Assembly: GCA_025449515.1 (NCBI GenBank)
Contig: JANWJI010000097.1
Location: forward strand, 1 to 7,049
Reading direction: 5' to 3'
From: Nitrososphaeraceae archaeon
GTDB lineage: Archaea; Thermoproteota; Nitrososphaeria; Nitrososphaerales; Nitrososphaeraceae
DNA: 7,049 nucleotides
Part shown: piece by piece, positions 1 to 6,556 of the stretch
How the letters are laid out: every line of letters starts with the position of its first letter
Numbering within the stretch: position 1 is the first letter of the stretch
Position numbers and translations under genes: made by a program
Notes under the pieces: model-generated
The model's input: only the letters and a program-made list of their open reading frames with translations
The model's database searches: none
Told to the model about the DNA's origin: nothing

Positions 1-33
1 AGCAATCGAGTATAGAATATAATTCTGTACTGA

Positions 34-636
34 TTAGTTAATCTGGCTATTTTTCTTTTTTAATTCGTCTTCGATATACTCTTTAAAATCTGAATGTTTG
101 AATAATGATACATACGGTATTCCTCTTTCTTTTAAAACGTTAGTCGTTCCAACCTCTTCCCTATCTAAGACACACACTACACCCTTGACGCTATACTCCT
201 CTTTGATTAATGCGTCTATTGCTGTCAAAATACTCTTACCAGTTGTCACCACGTCGTCTACAATGACAATGGGTGCGGTAATTATCCCCTCGATCTTCTT
301 TTCCAGTCCGTGGGTTTTGGGTTCTTTTCTTACAAAGAAAGTGGTCAATCCTTTCTTGTACCGTCCATATTCGGTGCTTTTAATCATTGCAGCAGTTGCC
401 AAAGGAATCGCTGCCATCTCCAATCCACCCACTGATCCTGCTTTGAATTTGGCTATTTCTTCCATCAGTAATTCCCCAATCAATGACGATCCTTTAGGGT
501 CAAATGAAACCTTTTTTAAATCATAATAATAGTTAGACTCTATCTTGGAAGACAATGTTACATGTTGAAATACTATACCTTTTTCCTTTATTATCTCCTT
601 TAGTTTTTGCTTATTATCCTTATAATTTGATATCAT
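34..636 (-). CDS. pyrE: Orotate phosphoribosyltransferase
   Basis: This cytoplasmic enzyme joins orotate to PRPP to give orotidine 5'-monophosphate, the fifth step of de novo pyrimidine synthesis. The 200-residue length is normal for the family. Visible landmarks are the N-terminal LSSKIESNYYYDLKK segment (residues 28-42), a variant of the family's SGKxSxYYxDxK signature; the VGGLEMAAIPLATA stretch (69-82); the flexible catalytic loop RKEPKTHG (103-110) with its lysines and histidine; and the PRPP-binding motif IVIVDDVVTTGKS (123-135) with the paired aspartates D127/D128. The ATG at 636 is the natural start, because the conserved N-terminal helix follows directly. No clear Shine-Dalgarno site precedes it. 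The C-terminus is lysine-rich. No other pyrimidine gene is in the window, so it appears to be transcribed alone, with only 33 nt visible downstream. The family assignment is secure; other PRPP-binding phosphoribosyltransferases are unlikely given the RKExKxHG loop. Confidence 0.95.
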   Translation of the reverse strand: MISNYKDNKQKLKEIIKEKGIVFQHVTLSSKIESNYYYDLKKVSFDPKGSSLIGELLMEEIAKFKAGSVGGLEMAAIPLATAAMIKSTEYGRYKKGLTTFFVRKEPKTHGLEKKIEGIITAPIVIVDDVVTTGKSILTAIDALIKEEYSVKGVVCVLDREEVGTTNVLKERGIPYVSLFKHSDFKEYIEDELKKKNSQIN

Positions 637-688
637 TTATCACAGTACCAACCAACCCAACTATAACACAAATGGAATATAGGAGTTA

Positions 689-702
689 TTAAGTTTTTTA
701 AT
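689..702 (-). promoter_or_regulatory. Candidate TATA box for pyrE
   Basis: Read on the minus strand this is ATTAAAAAACTTAA, an archaeal TATA-like element. Its centre lies about 60 nt before the pyrE ATG, which would give a 5' leader of roughly 35 nt. A weaker alternative, GTTATAG at about 662-668, lies 29 nt before the ATG and would give a leaderless transcript. Other TATA-like strings at 730-742 and 763-776 lie further upstream. Which one is used cannot be decided from sequence alone. Confidence 0.4.
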
Positions 703-797
703 AGATTATTGATTAGTCCCTACAACAGTGGTTATATACACGTGTCTCGAATGTGAGATTATTATATAAATTCTGCTTATGAATCCTTACGGTCTCA

Positions 798-1010
798 TTA
801 AGCATTCTCCGCACGTCCTACGTAATGATTTGATATAGGCAGTTTACAAATGCGTTTTGATCCTACACCACATCCATCTAATTTTGATGACGTTACAAAA
901 GGGTTAAATTTTTCATTTCCACCAAATGCCTTCAAGGTTATCCAGACATTTTCAGCAGGATCGTCTATGATTATGGATCTAGAGACTACGGCGTATTCTG
1001 ATGAGGTCAT
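798..1010 (-). pseudogene. Truncated SRPBCC (polyketide cyclase/START-like) gene
   Basis: The 70-residue product begins MTSSEYAVVSRSIIID and continues DDPAENVWITLKAFGG, then NEKFNPFVTSSKLDG and GVGSKRICKL. This is the N-terminal half of an SRPBCC-fold protein: first beta strand, the PAENVW helix, the FGG..KFNPF segment and the GVGSKR strand. Family members form a hydrophobic ligand cavity and are usually about 140-150 residues. Here the similarity stops near residue 57 (around position 840), followed by an unrelated PISNHYVGRAENA tail and a double stop (TAA TGA). Neither of the other two minus-strand frames carries the missing C-terminal half, so a deletion or rearrangement is more likely than a simple frameshift. 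The ATG at 1010 is preferred over a TTG at 1028 because a TATA-like box lies 25 nt before the ATG. The half-protein would lack the long C-terminal helix that closes the cavity, so it is probably non-functional. The specific ligand is unknown. Confidence 0.7.
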
Positions 1011-1025
1011 ATATCTTGTAGGACT

Positions 1026-1040
1026 CAAAAATATATTAAT
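1026..1040 (-). promoter_or_regulatory. TATA-like box for the truncated SRPBCC gene
   Basis: The minus strand reads ATTAATATATTTTTG, centred about 25 nt before the ATG at 1010. This is the spacing expected for an archaeal leaderless transcript starting at the initiation codon. The promoter therefore appears to have survived although the gene body is cut short. It also argues against initiation at the TTG at 1028, which would lie only a few bases from the box. Confidence 0.5.
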
Positions 1041-1141
1041 TGATTGATTGATAAGTCGATTCGTCTATATATCATAGTCATCATTTATTTAAGACAAATT
1101 GCATCAATATTCCCTGAATAATCCGTCATCAATTGACATTG

Positions 1142-1164
1142 TATGGTTCGATACTTGCACCATA
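1142..1164. promoter_or_regulatory. Inverted repeat, possible operator of the 1198-2810 cluster
   Basis: TATGGT (1142-1147) and ACCATA (1159-1164) are perfect inverted 6-mers separated by 11 bp. They end three bases before the TATA-like box of the plus-strand cluster. That size, symmetry and position suit a site for a dimeric winged-helix protein, and the cluster encodes one. The role as an operator is inference, since six-base arms can arise by chance in AT-rich DNA. Confidence 0.35.
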
Positions 1165-1167
1165 TCG

Positions 1168-1176
1168 CTTAAATTA
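1168..1176 (+). promoter_or_regulatory. TATA-like box of the membrane protein/regulator cluster
   Basis: CTTAAATTA is centred about 26 nt before the ATG at 1198, the distance expected between an archaeal TATA box and the transcription start. This implies a leaderless or nearly leaderless mRNA, consistent with the lack of a Shine-Dalgarno sequence before that ATG. It is the best promoter candidate for all three genes from 1198 to 2810. Confidence 0.5.
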
Positions 1177-1197
1177 GCCAAATGACCTAATAGCTTT

Positions 1198-1614
1198 ATG
1201 CAATCTAGTAGGGCTGCTACATTTAATTTTGCAGAAAGTAAGCCCAAACTGCTTGCAATAATATCGGTTGTTGTGGTTGGAGTATTGGCAGTACCCGTTA
1301 TATTGCCACATATTGGTCACGTCTATATGATCTACCATATTCTGCTTCACCTGGTAAGCCTTATCATATCCATTTTCCTCGGAATCGTGGCCATCATAGC
1401 CTATAAGCGAAATAATTCGAGTAGGCTCTTATTTATGGCATTAGGCTTTTTGTCCCTCGTAGTAATAGAATGTCTTTATCTATTGTTTGCGACTGTAAAT
1501 ATCGAGGATATAATTATACCTGTTGTAAGAATCGAATTACCTCACGTGATTCTTTTTGCTATGCTGACTCTGTTTGGTATTGGGGTATTTAGGGTGAATA
1601 ATAAGAAATCATGA
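1198..1614 (+). CDS. Four-helix integral membrane protein of unknown function
   Basis: I do not recognise a named family. The 138-residue protein has four predicted membrane helices at about 17-36, 47-69, 76-98 and 113-131, with almost no soluble domain. Positive charges (KRNN after helix 2, RVNNKK at the C-terminus) suggest both termini are cytoplasmic. Histidines cluster around the first outer loop and the start of helix 2: H38, H41, H47 and H51, with H116 at the start of helix 4. H47 and H51 are one helical turn apart and could bind a metal or haem, but that is inference. The ATG at 1198 is favoured by the TATA-like box 26 nt upstream. The gene ends in ATGA, overlapping the start of the regulator gene by four bases, so the two are probably translationally coupled. 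A membrane partner of the regulator, or a transported/sensed-ligand component, are both possible. Confidence 0.8.
   Translation: MQSSRAATFNFAESKPKLLAIISVVVVGVLAVPVILPHIGHVYMIYHILLHLVSLIISIFLGIVAIIAYKRNNSSRLLFMALGFLSLVVIECLYLLFATVNIEDIIIPVVRIELPHVILFAMLTLFGIGVFRVNNKKS
1591..1597 (+). promoter_or_regulatory. Possible Shine-Dalgarno site for the regulator gene
   Basis: AGGGTGA contains GGTGA, which can pair with the archaeal anti-Shine-Dalgarno sequence. It ends 13 nt before the ATG at 1611, slightly further than usual. An internal site like this is expected for a downstream cistron, whereas the first gene of the cluster has none. Coupling through the ATGA overlap could also provide initiation. 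Confidence 0.3.
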
Positions 1615-2195
1615 ACTTGAGACCAGACCATGGAAATGAAACAACTCAGCTGTTAGAACATGGTACTCAGATCCAAACCATTCAAGAATTCCGGAGCGAC
1701 ATAGATGAATCACTTTTAGTCTGTATCGATAGAAATCCTGGAGTCAGATATAGAGAGTTACTCAGAATTTCTAGACTTGGCAATGGTGTTTTAACTTATC
1801 ATCTTTCAACACTTGAAAGAATAGGAAAAATAAGAGTTGATAGGAAAAGAAGCAAAATAACACGATATTATCTAACAAATGTTCCTTATGAAGATACAGA
1901 TCTAATAGGCCAGATGAGAAATAAGATGACACGACAACTCATACTCTTCACTTTAGAACACGATCGATGTACATTTGGCGAAATCGTTGAAAATAGCGGG
2001 AAGGCACCCTCAACGATTTCATGGCACCTTAGTAGATTGCGAGATGCAGGAGTTATCTCTGTCTCGCTTGGAGAACGCTCCCAGCATTACACGGTAGTTG
2101 ATAGCAGAGAGGTCAAGAAGATTTTAGTGATATACAAGGATGCCTTTTTGGATAAGATTGTAGACAACTACGTCGGCATAATGGATCAATTGTAA
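1611..2195 (+). CDS. Two-winged-helix transcriptional regulator (COG3398-like)
   Basis: The 194-residue soluble protein carries two tandem winged helix-turn-helix domains. The first spans about residues 33-90, with a recognition-helix region NGVLTYHLSTLERIGKI (58-74) and a basic wing RVDRKRSKITRYYL (75-88). The second spans about 104-162, with APSTISWHLSRLRDAGVI (132-149) followed by a wing ending in SQHYTV. The TYHL/SWHL-x-x-L pattern is typical of ArsR/MarR-like archaeal regulators, and the two-HTH arrangement matches the archaeal group COG3398, by recollection of that group. A C-terminal helical stretch (165-194) may help dimerisation. There is no membrane helix and no obvious metal-binding cysteine cluster (only C38 and C120), so the signal is unknown. 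Its start overlaps the preceding membrane-protein gene by ATGA and the next gene follows after 21 nt, which suggests it regulates this cluster, possibly through the inverted repeat at 1142-1164. Confidence 0.88.
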   Translation: MNLRPDHGNETTQLLEHGTQIQTIQEFRSDIDESLLVCIDRNPGVRYRELLRISRLGNGVLTYHLSTLERIGKIRVDRKRSKITRYYLTNVPYEDTDLIGQMRNKMTRQLILFTLEHDRCTFGEIVENSGKAPSTISWHLSRLRDAGVISVSLGERSQHYTVVDSREVKKILVIYKDAFLDKIVDNYVGIMDQL

Positions 2196-2216
2196 TGCTA
2201 ATCTTTTATCCTCTGA

Positions 2217-2810
2217 ATGATGTCTAACAGAGATCGAAAATATTTCGTTAGTCTGTTTGTGCCAATGACGTTGTTATTATTACTTTGGTTCTTACTTTTT
2301 ATAAGTATGACGCTTGTGGAACAAAGGGTCTTTGCAGATACGATTAAAGGCGCAATACGTCAAAGGATAGGCAATTACGACATGGAGATGAAAACCCTTC
2401 CGGCAAACCCAGTCACAAATACAAATACGAAAATTCAATTAAGAATTGGGAGCGTCGAAGGCGATGAATTAGTTGATATCCCAATTGTTATCAGGTTATC
2501 AAAGGGAGGGTCAGAATTAACGAGAACAAATCCTGTGTCTGTAACATATGGCCATTACACATTTCCATACACATTTAATCAGACAGGTATTTACTCGTTA
2601 GATGTCGATGTATATGACACATCCTATAATAGTCAGAACATCACCTTTACTTTTCCAGTAACAGTCGTCAGTCCATTTATGTCATTTTTTACTCCTTCAC
2701 AGCCCTTGAATGTAGTATCTCTGGAAATTGTGCTAGTTGTAGCCTCAATATCCGGAGTAGTTGGCACGGTTTATATTAGACGTAAGAAAGCTCGCGCGAT
2801 GGAATCCTGA
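2217..2810 (+). CDS. Membrane-anchored extracytoplasmic Ig-like (YtkA/FixH-like) protein
   Basis: The 197-residue protein has an N-terminal hydrophobic segment (about 10-33) that is a signal peptide or anchor, with a possible cleavage site at VFA/DT (38-42). A beta-rich outer domain follows (about 50-150), then a second membrane helix (about 167-187) and a basic RRKKAR tail that should lie in the cytoplasm. The outer domain resembles a single beta-sandwich: paired strands IQLRIGSVEGDE and VDIPIVIRL, then GHYTFPYTFNQTGIYSLDVDV (111-131), a pattern like the G-x-Y...F...G-x-Y endings of YtkA/FixH and CopC-like domains. That likeness is by eye and unproven. There are N-glycosylation sequons at N121 and N141. 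ATG triplets at 2217 and 2220 are adjacent; either could be used. It lies 21 nt after the regulator gene with no convincing promoter between them, so it is probably the last gene of the cluster. Function is unknown; metal handling at the cell surface is one possibility. Confidence 0.75.
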   Translation: MMSNRDRKYFVSLFVPMTLLLLLWFLLFISMTLVEQRVFADTIKGAIRQRIGNYDMEMKTLPANPVTNTNTKIQLRIGSVEGDELVDIPIVIRLSKGGSELTRTNPVSVTYGHYTFPYTFNQTGIYSLDVDVYDTSYNSQNITFTFPVTVVSPFMSFFTPSQPLNVVSLEIVLVVASISGVVGTVYIRRKKARAMES

Positions 2811-3356
2811 TTTACCATTCATAAGAAGTACAAACTAATCTTCGAAATTTATGAAGCATTTGGTACCCAATTTACCTGATGTGTTACAATAGGTGTAGGT
2901 CATAATGAGAAGAGTGAATCAAATGCCATCATTTTATACACGTTAACATTATATTCAATATATTATTAGTATAATATTCGCTTAATTATCTATTTAATAC
3001 AACATTGGTAAAACGAGAACTTCTTTATGCCAATTTGGAACAATTTATCGCCGATTCTTTGATTTGGTTAGTACACTATGACCTTATTCTATGATTTGAC
3101 TTTAAGTATTTAGTAAAACATATCAGAGAATTCTCTCAAAGCCTTAGCATTTAGACGTACAATCCACCATAATATATCATAATAACCTATCATAATATTA
3201 TTTGCCTATAACAGGATTATGATAAGAATCTGATATCATAGCCAAATACAAATGCGGCTCACAAATGCTTTCAAATCCAGAAATATTGAACTACCGTACA
3301 TGGTTCATTAAAATGACAACTCGCGCGCTTGTTAATCAAAATATCTTTATCACTTT
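2811..3356. other. AT-rich gene-free gap between convergent genes
   Basis: I see no credible gene in these 546 bp, which separate the end of the plus-strand cluster from the end of the minus-strand kinase gene. For a gap between two 3' ends this is long. It contains an AT-only imperfect hairpin at 2957-2978 (five outer and three inner pairs) and a cluster of TATCATA repeats at 3175-3240. At 3252-3311 there is a short reading frame with a weak resemblance to IS1-type transposases. No clear T-run terminator was found for either flanking gene. Confidence 0.7.
3175..3240. repeat. TATCATA repeat cluster
   Basis: TATCATAATA occurs at 3175-3184 and again at 3188-3197, a 13-bp period. TATCATA recurs at 3234-3240, and the inverse TTATGATA lies at 3217-3224. 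Copies two and inverse can pair (TATCATAA/TTATGATA with a 21-nt loop). The cluster could be a protein-binding array or part of an untranslated RNA end. In such AT-rich DNA, chance and slippage remain possible. Confidence 0.4.
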
Positions 3357-6300
3357 TTACGATATAGTTTCTCCTTTTGTAGTACTTGGTCCAATCTCTT
3401 CAATTGGTGTTCGTTGTAATGGAACGCTAAAGAAAAAGGTAGCTCCTTTTGTATGGTCACCATTATTCTTGCCCCAAATCGTGCCACCGTGTGCTTCTAT
3501 GATACTCTTAGAAATGTACAATCCTAATCCGGTCCCCTGCGTAGATTTGCTAGTAAATTTCGTAAATAATCTTGATAGTATTTGTGGATCTATACCACGA
3601 CCAGTATCACTTATACTCACCGTTGCCTCATTTTCATTGTTCTGTATTAGAATTGATATTGTACCATGGTCAGTAAATTTCACGGCATTGTTCATCAGAT
3701 TAGATATGACTTGAATAAGTCTTGCCCTATCAGCATCAACGAAGATGTCTTCCTGAGATGATGAGTATTCAATTTTCACATCTTTGTTCTCCTTTCTAAT
3801 TTGCGACTGAAAATCTACCGTAGCATCAGAAATTAATTCATTTAGCCTAACATGCTCTTTCCTTAGCTCCAGTGTACCACTTTCAATTCTGGTTATATCT
3901 AGAATATTTTCTGAAAGTTTCTGTAGTCGCTTGGCATTTCTGACTACGATATCTATTATCTCTTGTTGTTTTTTCGGATCCATACCTTTTGTTCCAATCA
4001 TAGAGGAAAGACCAAGAATTGGTTGAATCGGCGTGCGAAGTTCATGGGCTGCAATATTGATAAATTCATTCTGCATATCGTGAGCTCTTTTTAGCTCATC
4101 ATTGACTAAATGTTCAGACCAAAGCAATTCAAATATTGATTTAAACGAATCTACACCGGGTTTGCTGTTAGAATACACACTAAAACCGATCGACTCAGAA
4201 CAATTCTCAGCATCAGGATTATTTGCTTCTACGCGTAAAAATCTCGAACTATCAGCTATAATCATTCCGGCTGAAGAATCGTGACCATCAAGAACTCGGA
4301 TACCGGGAGCTTTTGCAGACATTCCTGTTGCTATCTCAGAATTTATTTCGCTTAATGGGCAGATAATTTTTACTGTTACGCCTTTCTTGGACAAATTGAT
4401 CAGCTGATCGATAATTCCTAGTTTAGTAATTCTGACCATTGCTTTGTCATTCGGAAGCAAGAGCAGTGCTTCTGTCTTTACTGACTTTACAAGGTCTACA
4501 AAGACTTGACTCACCTTTTCGGGATCCGTGATTACATCAAGAAAATCTGGCTCGATGCCGCGCTCTATAGATTCTATTCTATCTTTGGCATCCACTCCGG
4601 TACTCCACAATTCCTTAAAGATAGAAATGAAGTGATCGATGTATGCAGGCTCGCTGCTTACCAATAAGTTGTGAACTAGATCACGATAAGCTGCCCCGTC
4701 TTGAGCTTTGCCATCAAAATGATGATTGACTTCTACTTCATGCAAATTAGCGATCATATCCTTGTCTGAAACTGCAAAATCAATTGGAGGCATATTTTTT
4801 ACATGCCTTATTTGTACACCCAGCTTTAGAAATTCTTTGATCACATCGATGCTATTCTTGTCCACATTAGTGACCAATCTAATACCTCTATGTTCTCCAT
4901 TCTTGAAACTAACCATAACTTGCTGATACAAATCAAAGTAGTTGTTATATGCTGATCTCGCGCTACTGGACCTTAAGCAAGCTAAAAACTCATTCGAGCT
5001 TTCCAAAATCTTTCTTCCTTCTCGTAGTATTTGGTCGTAATCGCGTACTACTTTAATCTCTTTCAGGACATTTGATAGATATTGTTTCATTTCCTGCTCA
5101 GTTAATGATGCCTTAATACCGCTTTTCTCAGTCAAGAGCTCTTCTTGTTGTACTGTAACTGACATTACCTTTCTTTCCAATCGCTGCTTCAACTGCGCTG
5201 CGCCTACGTTAACAAGTGTCTTTGATTCTTCCAAAGCCGATTTTCTAATGAAATTCCGTAATCTTGCATCTTGAGACAGGAATATAGCAGATGCATAAAG
5301 ACCTATACAGAACATGTACGAAGATAAAAATACCAATGAATGGGCGGCTACACCATATGTGTGTTGTAATCCGGATACCTCGTTTGCAATTCCAACCGTT
5401 GAAAGGCCAATAGCGGCAATCATTAGATAATCTTTAACCTTCTTTGAGGTGATATTTCTTGTTACTATAAAAAATGCAAGACCAAATAGAAGGCTGCTGC
5501 CTATCGTACCTGCTCTAAATACTATTCTCATATACATCCTATAGGTAGCGTCGTTTGGCAGTGAAATTATCAGACCACTTCCGATTATGTACAAAACTAG
5601 GGGGACAGACAATAAGATCCAATACTTGATAGGAAACTTTACTATTTTTTGACCAATTCTTTGATAATACTGGCGTAGGAGTATGAAAATGCTTATCCAT
5701 GTAAAAATATATGGAGTGTCAGAAACAAGGTATGTAATAAACTTGTGAACAGGAATCATAGAGGATGGAACTACGTACAGGGTAGTGATATCTTGGCCGA
5801 CTATTTTATACTGAACTTGGCCATCATATTTTTTGCTAGTTTTGTAGATAAATGACGAGTTTGGAATAACGTTAGTAGGTGATTTTTCTTCAATTACCTT
5901 TTGCACTACTATCTTGTCCAGTGCGTCTATTCCGATGGACATTCCTAAGCTAGCAGCTGCCAATCCAAAAAATAAAAGCATGATTGTGCCCTTATTGCTT
6001 ACCTTGTACCAAGAGAAAAATCTATAACTAAATAGTCCCAAAATTATACTACTAGCTATAGATGCTACTGCGTTAACCGAAGTTGCCTCTATCCTTGAGT
6101 GCGTACAGAAGTTAAAGAAGTTATAACAATTCGTCATGTCGTCATAGATCACAAACAGGAGGATACCTAATAATGAAATTTGGACTACAGATACTGAAAA
6201 GTGTATCCTTTTTATGAATAAAGATTTTTCTCTCAAAACGTTACTTGTTTGTTTTATATATTTTAAGAGAACCCAAGAAGCCAATCCATATCCAACTCCA

Positions 6301-6476
6301 ACAACAGACAAAAATAAGATCGTTTGTAGGACGTTGTCAAAATTTATAATTTGACGGGTTAGCAATAAGGAGAATATTATTAGCGAAAGCAGGACTGCAG
6401 TGACGCAGATTAATAATTTCGTACTGTTTTCATAGCTTTTCAGAGCTACAAGCCTAGAAACAGATATGTTTTCCAT
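3357..6476 (-). CDS. Membrane sensor histidine kinase with tandem sensor domains
   Basis: The 1039-residue protein should sense a signal at or in the membrane, autophosphorylate on H811 and pass phosphate to an unknown response regulator. About ten membrane helices fill residues 18-400 (approximately 18-40, 49-74, 90-111, 131-152, 162-183, 245-269, 285-306, 315-338, 350-368, 376-399). Charged loops put both ends in the cytoplasm and a 60-residue loop (184-244) outside. A charged, coiled-coil-like stretch follows (402-480). Two related cytoplasmic domains (479-624 and 649-786) each end in IF-x-x-LW and are linked by GVDAKDRIESIERG; their layout recalls phospholipase-D-like or TrmB-type sensor folds without catalytic HKD motifs, an inference. 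The kinase core is complete: H-box AAHELRTPIQP (809-819), N-box SNLMNNAVKFT (925-935), SDTGRGID (956-963), LFTKF (970-974) and GTGLGLYISK (981-990). There is no receiver domain and no regulator gene next door. The ATG at 6476 sits directly before the first helix. Confidence 0.93.
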   Translation of the reverse strand: MENISVSRLVALKSYENSTKLLICVTAVLLSLIIFSLLLTRQIINFDNVLQTILFLSVVGVGYGLASWVLLKYIKQTSNVLREKSLFIKRIHFSVSVVQISLLGILLFVIYDDMTNCYNFFNFCTHSRIEATSVNAVASIASSIILGLFSYRFFSWYKVSNKGTIMLLFFGLAAASLGMSIGIDALDKIVVQKVIEEKSPTNVIPNSSFIYKTSKKYDGQVQYKIVGQDITTLYVVPSSMIPVHKFITYLVSDTPYIFTWISIFILLRQYYQRIGQKIVKFPIKYWILLSVPLVLYIIGSGLIISLPNDATYRMYMRIVFRAGTIGSSLLFGLAFFIVTRNITSKKVKDYLMIAAIGLSTVGIANEVSGLQHTYGVAAHSLVFLSSYMFCIGLYASAIFLSQDARLRNFIRKSALEESKTLVNVGAAQLKQRLERKVMSVTVQQEELLTEKSGIKASLTEQEMKQYLSNVLKEIKVVRDYDQILREGRKILESSNEFLACLRSSSARSAYNNYFDLYQQVMVSFKNGEHRGIRLVTNVDKNSIDVIKEFLKLGVQIRHVKNMPPIDFAVSDKDMIANLHEVEVNHHFDGKAQDGAAYRDLVHNLLVSSEPAYIDHFISIFKELWSTGVDAKDRIESIERGIEPDFLDVITDPEKVSQVFVDLVKSVKTEALLLLPNDKAMVRITKLGIIDQLINLSKKGVTVKIICPLSEINSEIATGMSAKAPGIRVLDGHDSSAGMIIADSSRFLRVEANNPDAENCSESIGFSVYSNSKPGVDSFKSIFELLWSEHLVNDELKRAHDMQNEFINIAAHELRTPIQPILGLSSMIGTKGMDPKKQQEIIDIVVRNAKRLQKLSENILDITRIESGTLELRKEHVRLNELISDATVDFQSQIRKENKDVKIEYSSSQEDIFVDADRARLIQVISNLMNNAVKFTDHGTISILIQNNENEATVSISDTGRGIDPQILSRLFTKFTSKSTQGTGLGLYISKSIIEAHGGTIWGKNNGDHTKGATFFFSVPLQRTPIEEIGPSTTKGETIS

Positions 6477-6513
6477 ATATTCGGATAGGAAGTATATACA
6501 CCTAGGATCTATC

Positions 6514-6526
6514 TATACTTTTTATG
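6514..6526 (-). promoter_or_regulatory. Candidate TATA box for the kinase gene
   Basis: The minus strand reads TCATAAAAAGTAT, centred about 45 nt before the ATG at 6476, which would give a leader of roughly 18 nt. A second AT-rich string, GTATATAC at about 6492-6499, lies only about 20 nt before the ATG, too close for a normal archaeal TATA-to-start distance. The choice is tentative. Confidence 0.35.
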
Positions 6527-6546
6527 AAGTAAATACAAGCGATCCG

Positions 6547-6556
6547 GTTAATTAAC
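6547..6556. promoter_or_regulatory. GTTAATTAAC palindrome upstream of the kinase gene
   Basis: This perfect 10-bp palindrome lies about 20 bp upstream of the candidate kinase TATA box, where an archaeal activator or repressor could bind. No known binding motif is recognised, and a perfect 10-mer of AT-rich sequence may occur by chance. Confidence 0.25.

Noticed and set aside
98..526. Plus-strand open frame opposite pyrE
   Set aside because: It lies wholly within the well-supported pyrE gene and its product shows no recognisable domain.
1011..1028. TTG at 1028 as the SRPBCC start
   Set aside because: The TATA-like box would be only a few bases from the TTG, while it is properly spaced from the ATG at 1010.
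850..1047. Plus-strand open frame opposite the truncated SRPBCC gene
   Set aside because: The minus-strand frame matches a known fold, whereas this one is its mirror and shows no recognisable domain.
1040..1053. Short TGAT tandem repeat
   Set aside because: About three copies of a four-base unit are unremarkable in AT-rich DNA.
3265..3714. Plus-strand open frame running into the kinase 3' end
   Set aside because: Most of it is antisense to the conserved HATPase region and the product has no recognisable domain.
4102..4926. Two short plus-strand frames inside the kinase gene
   Set aside because: Both are antisense to conserved sensor-domain coding sequence.
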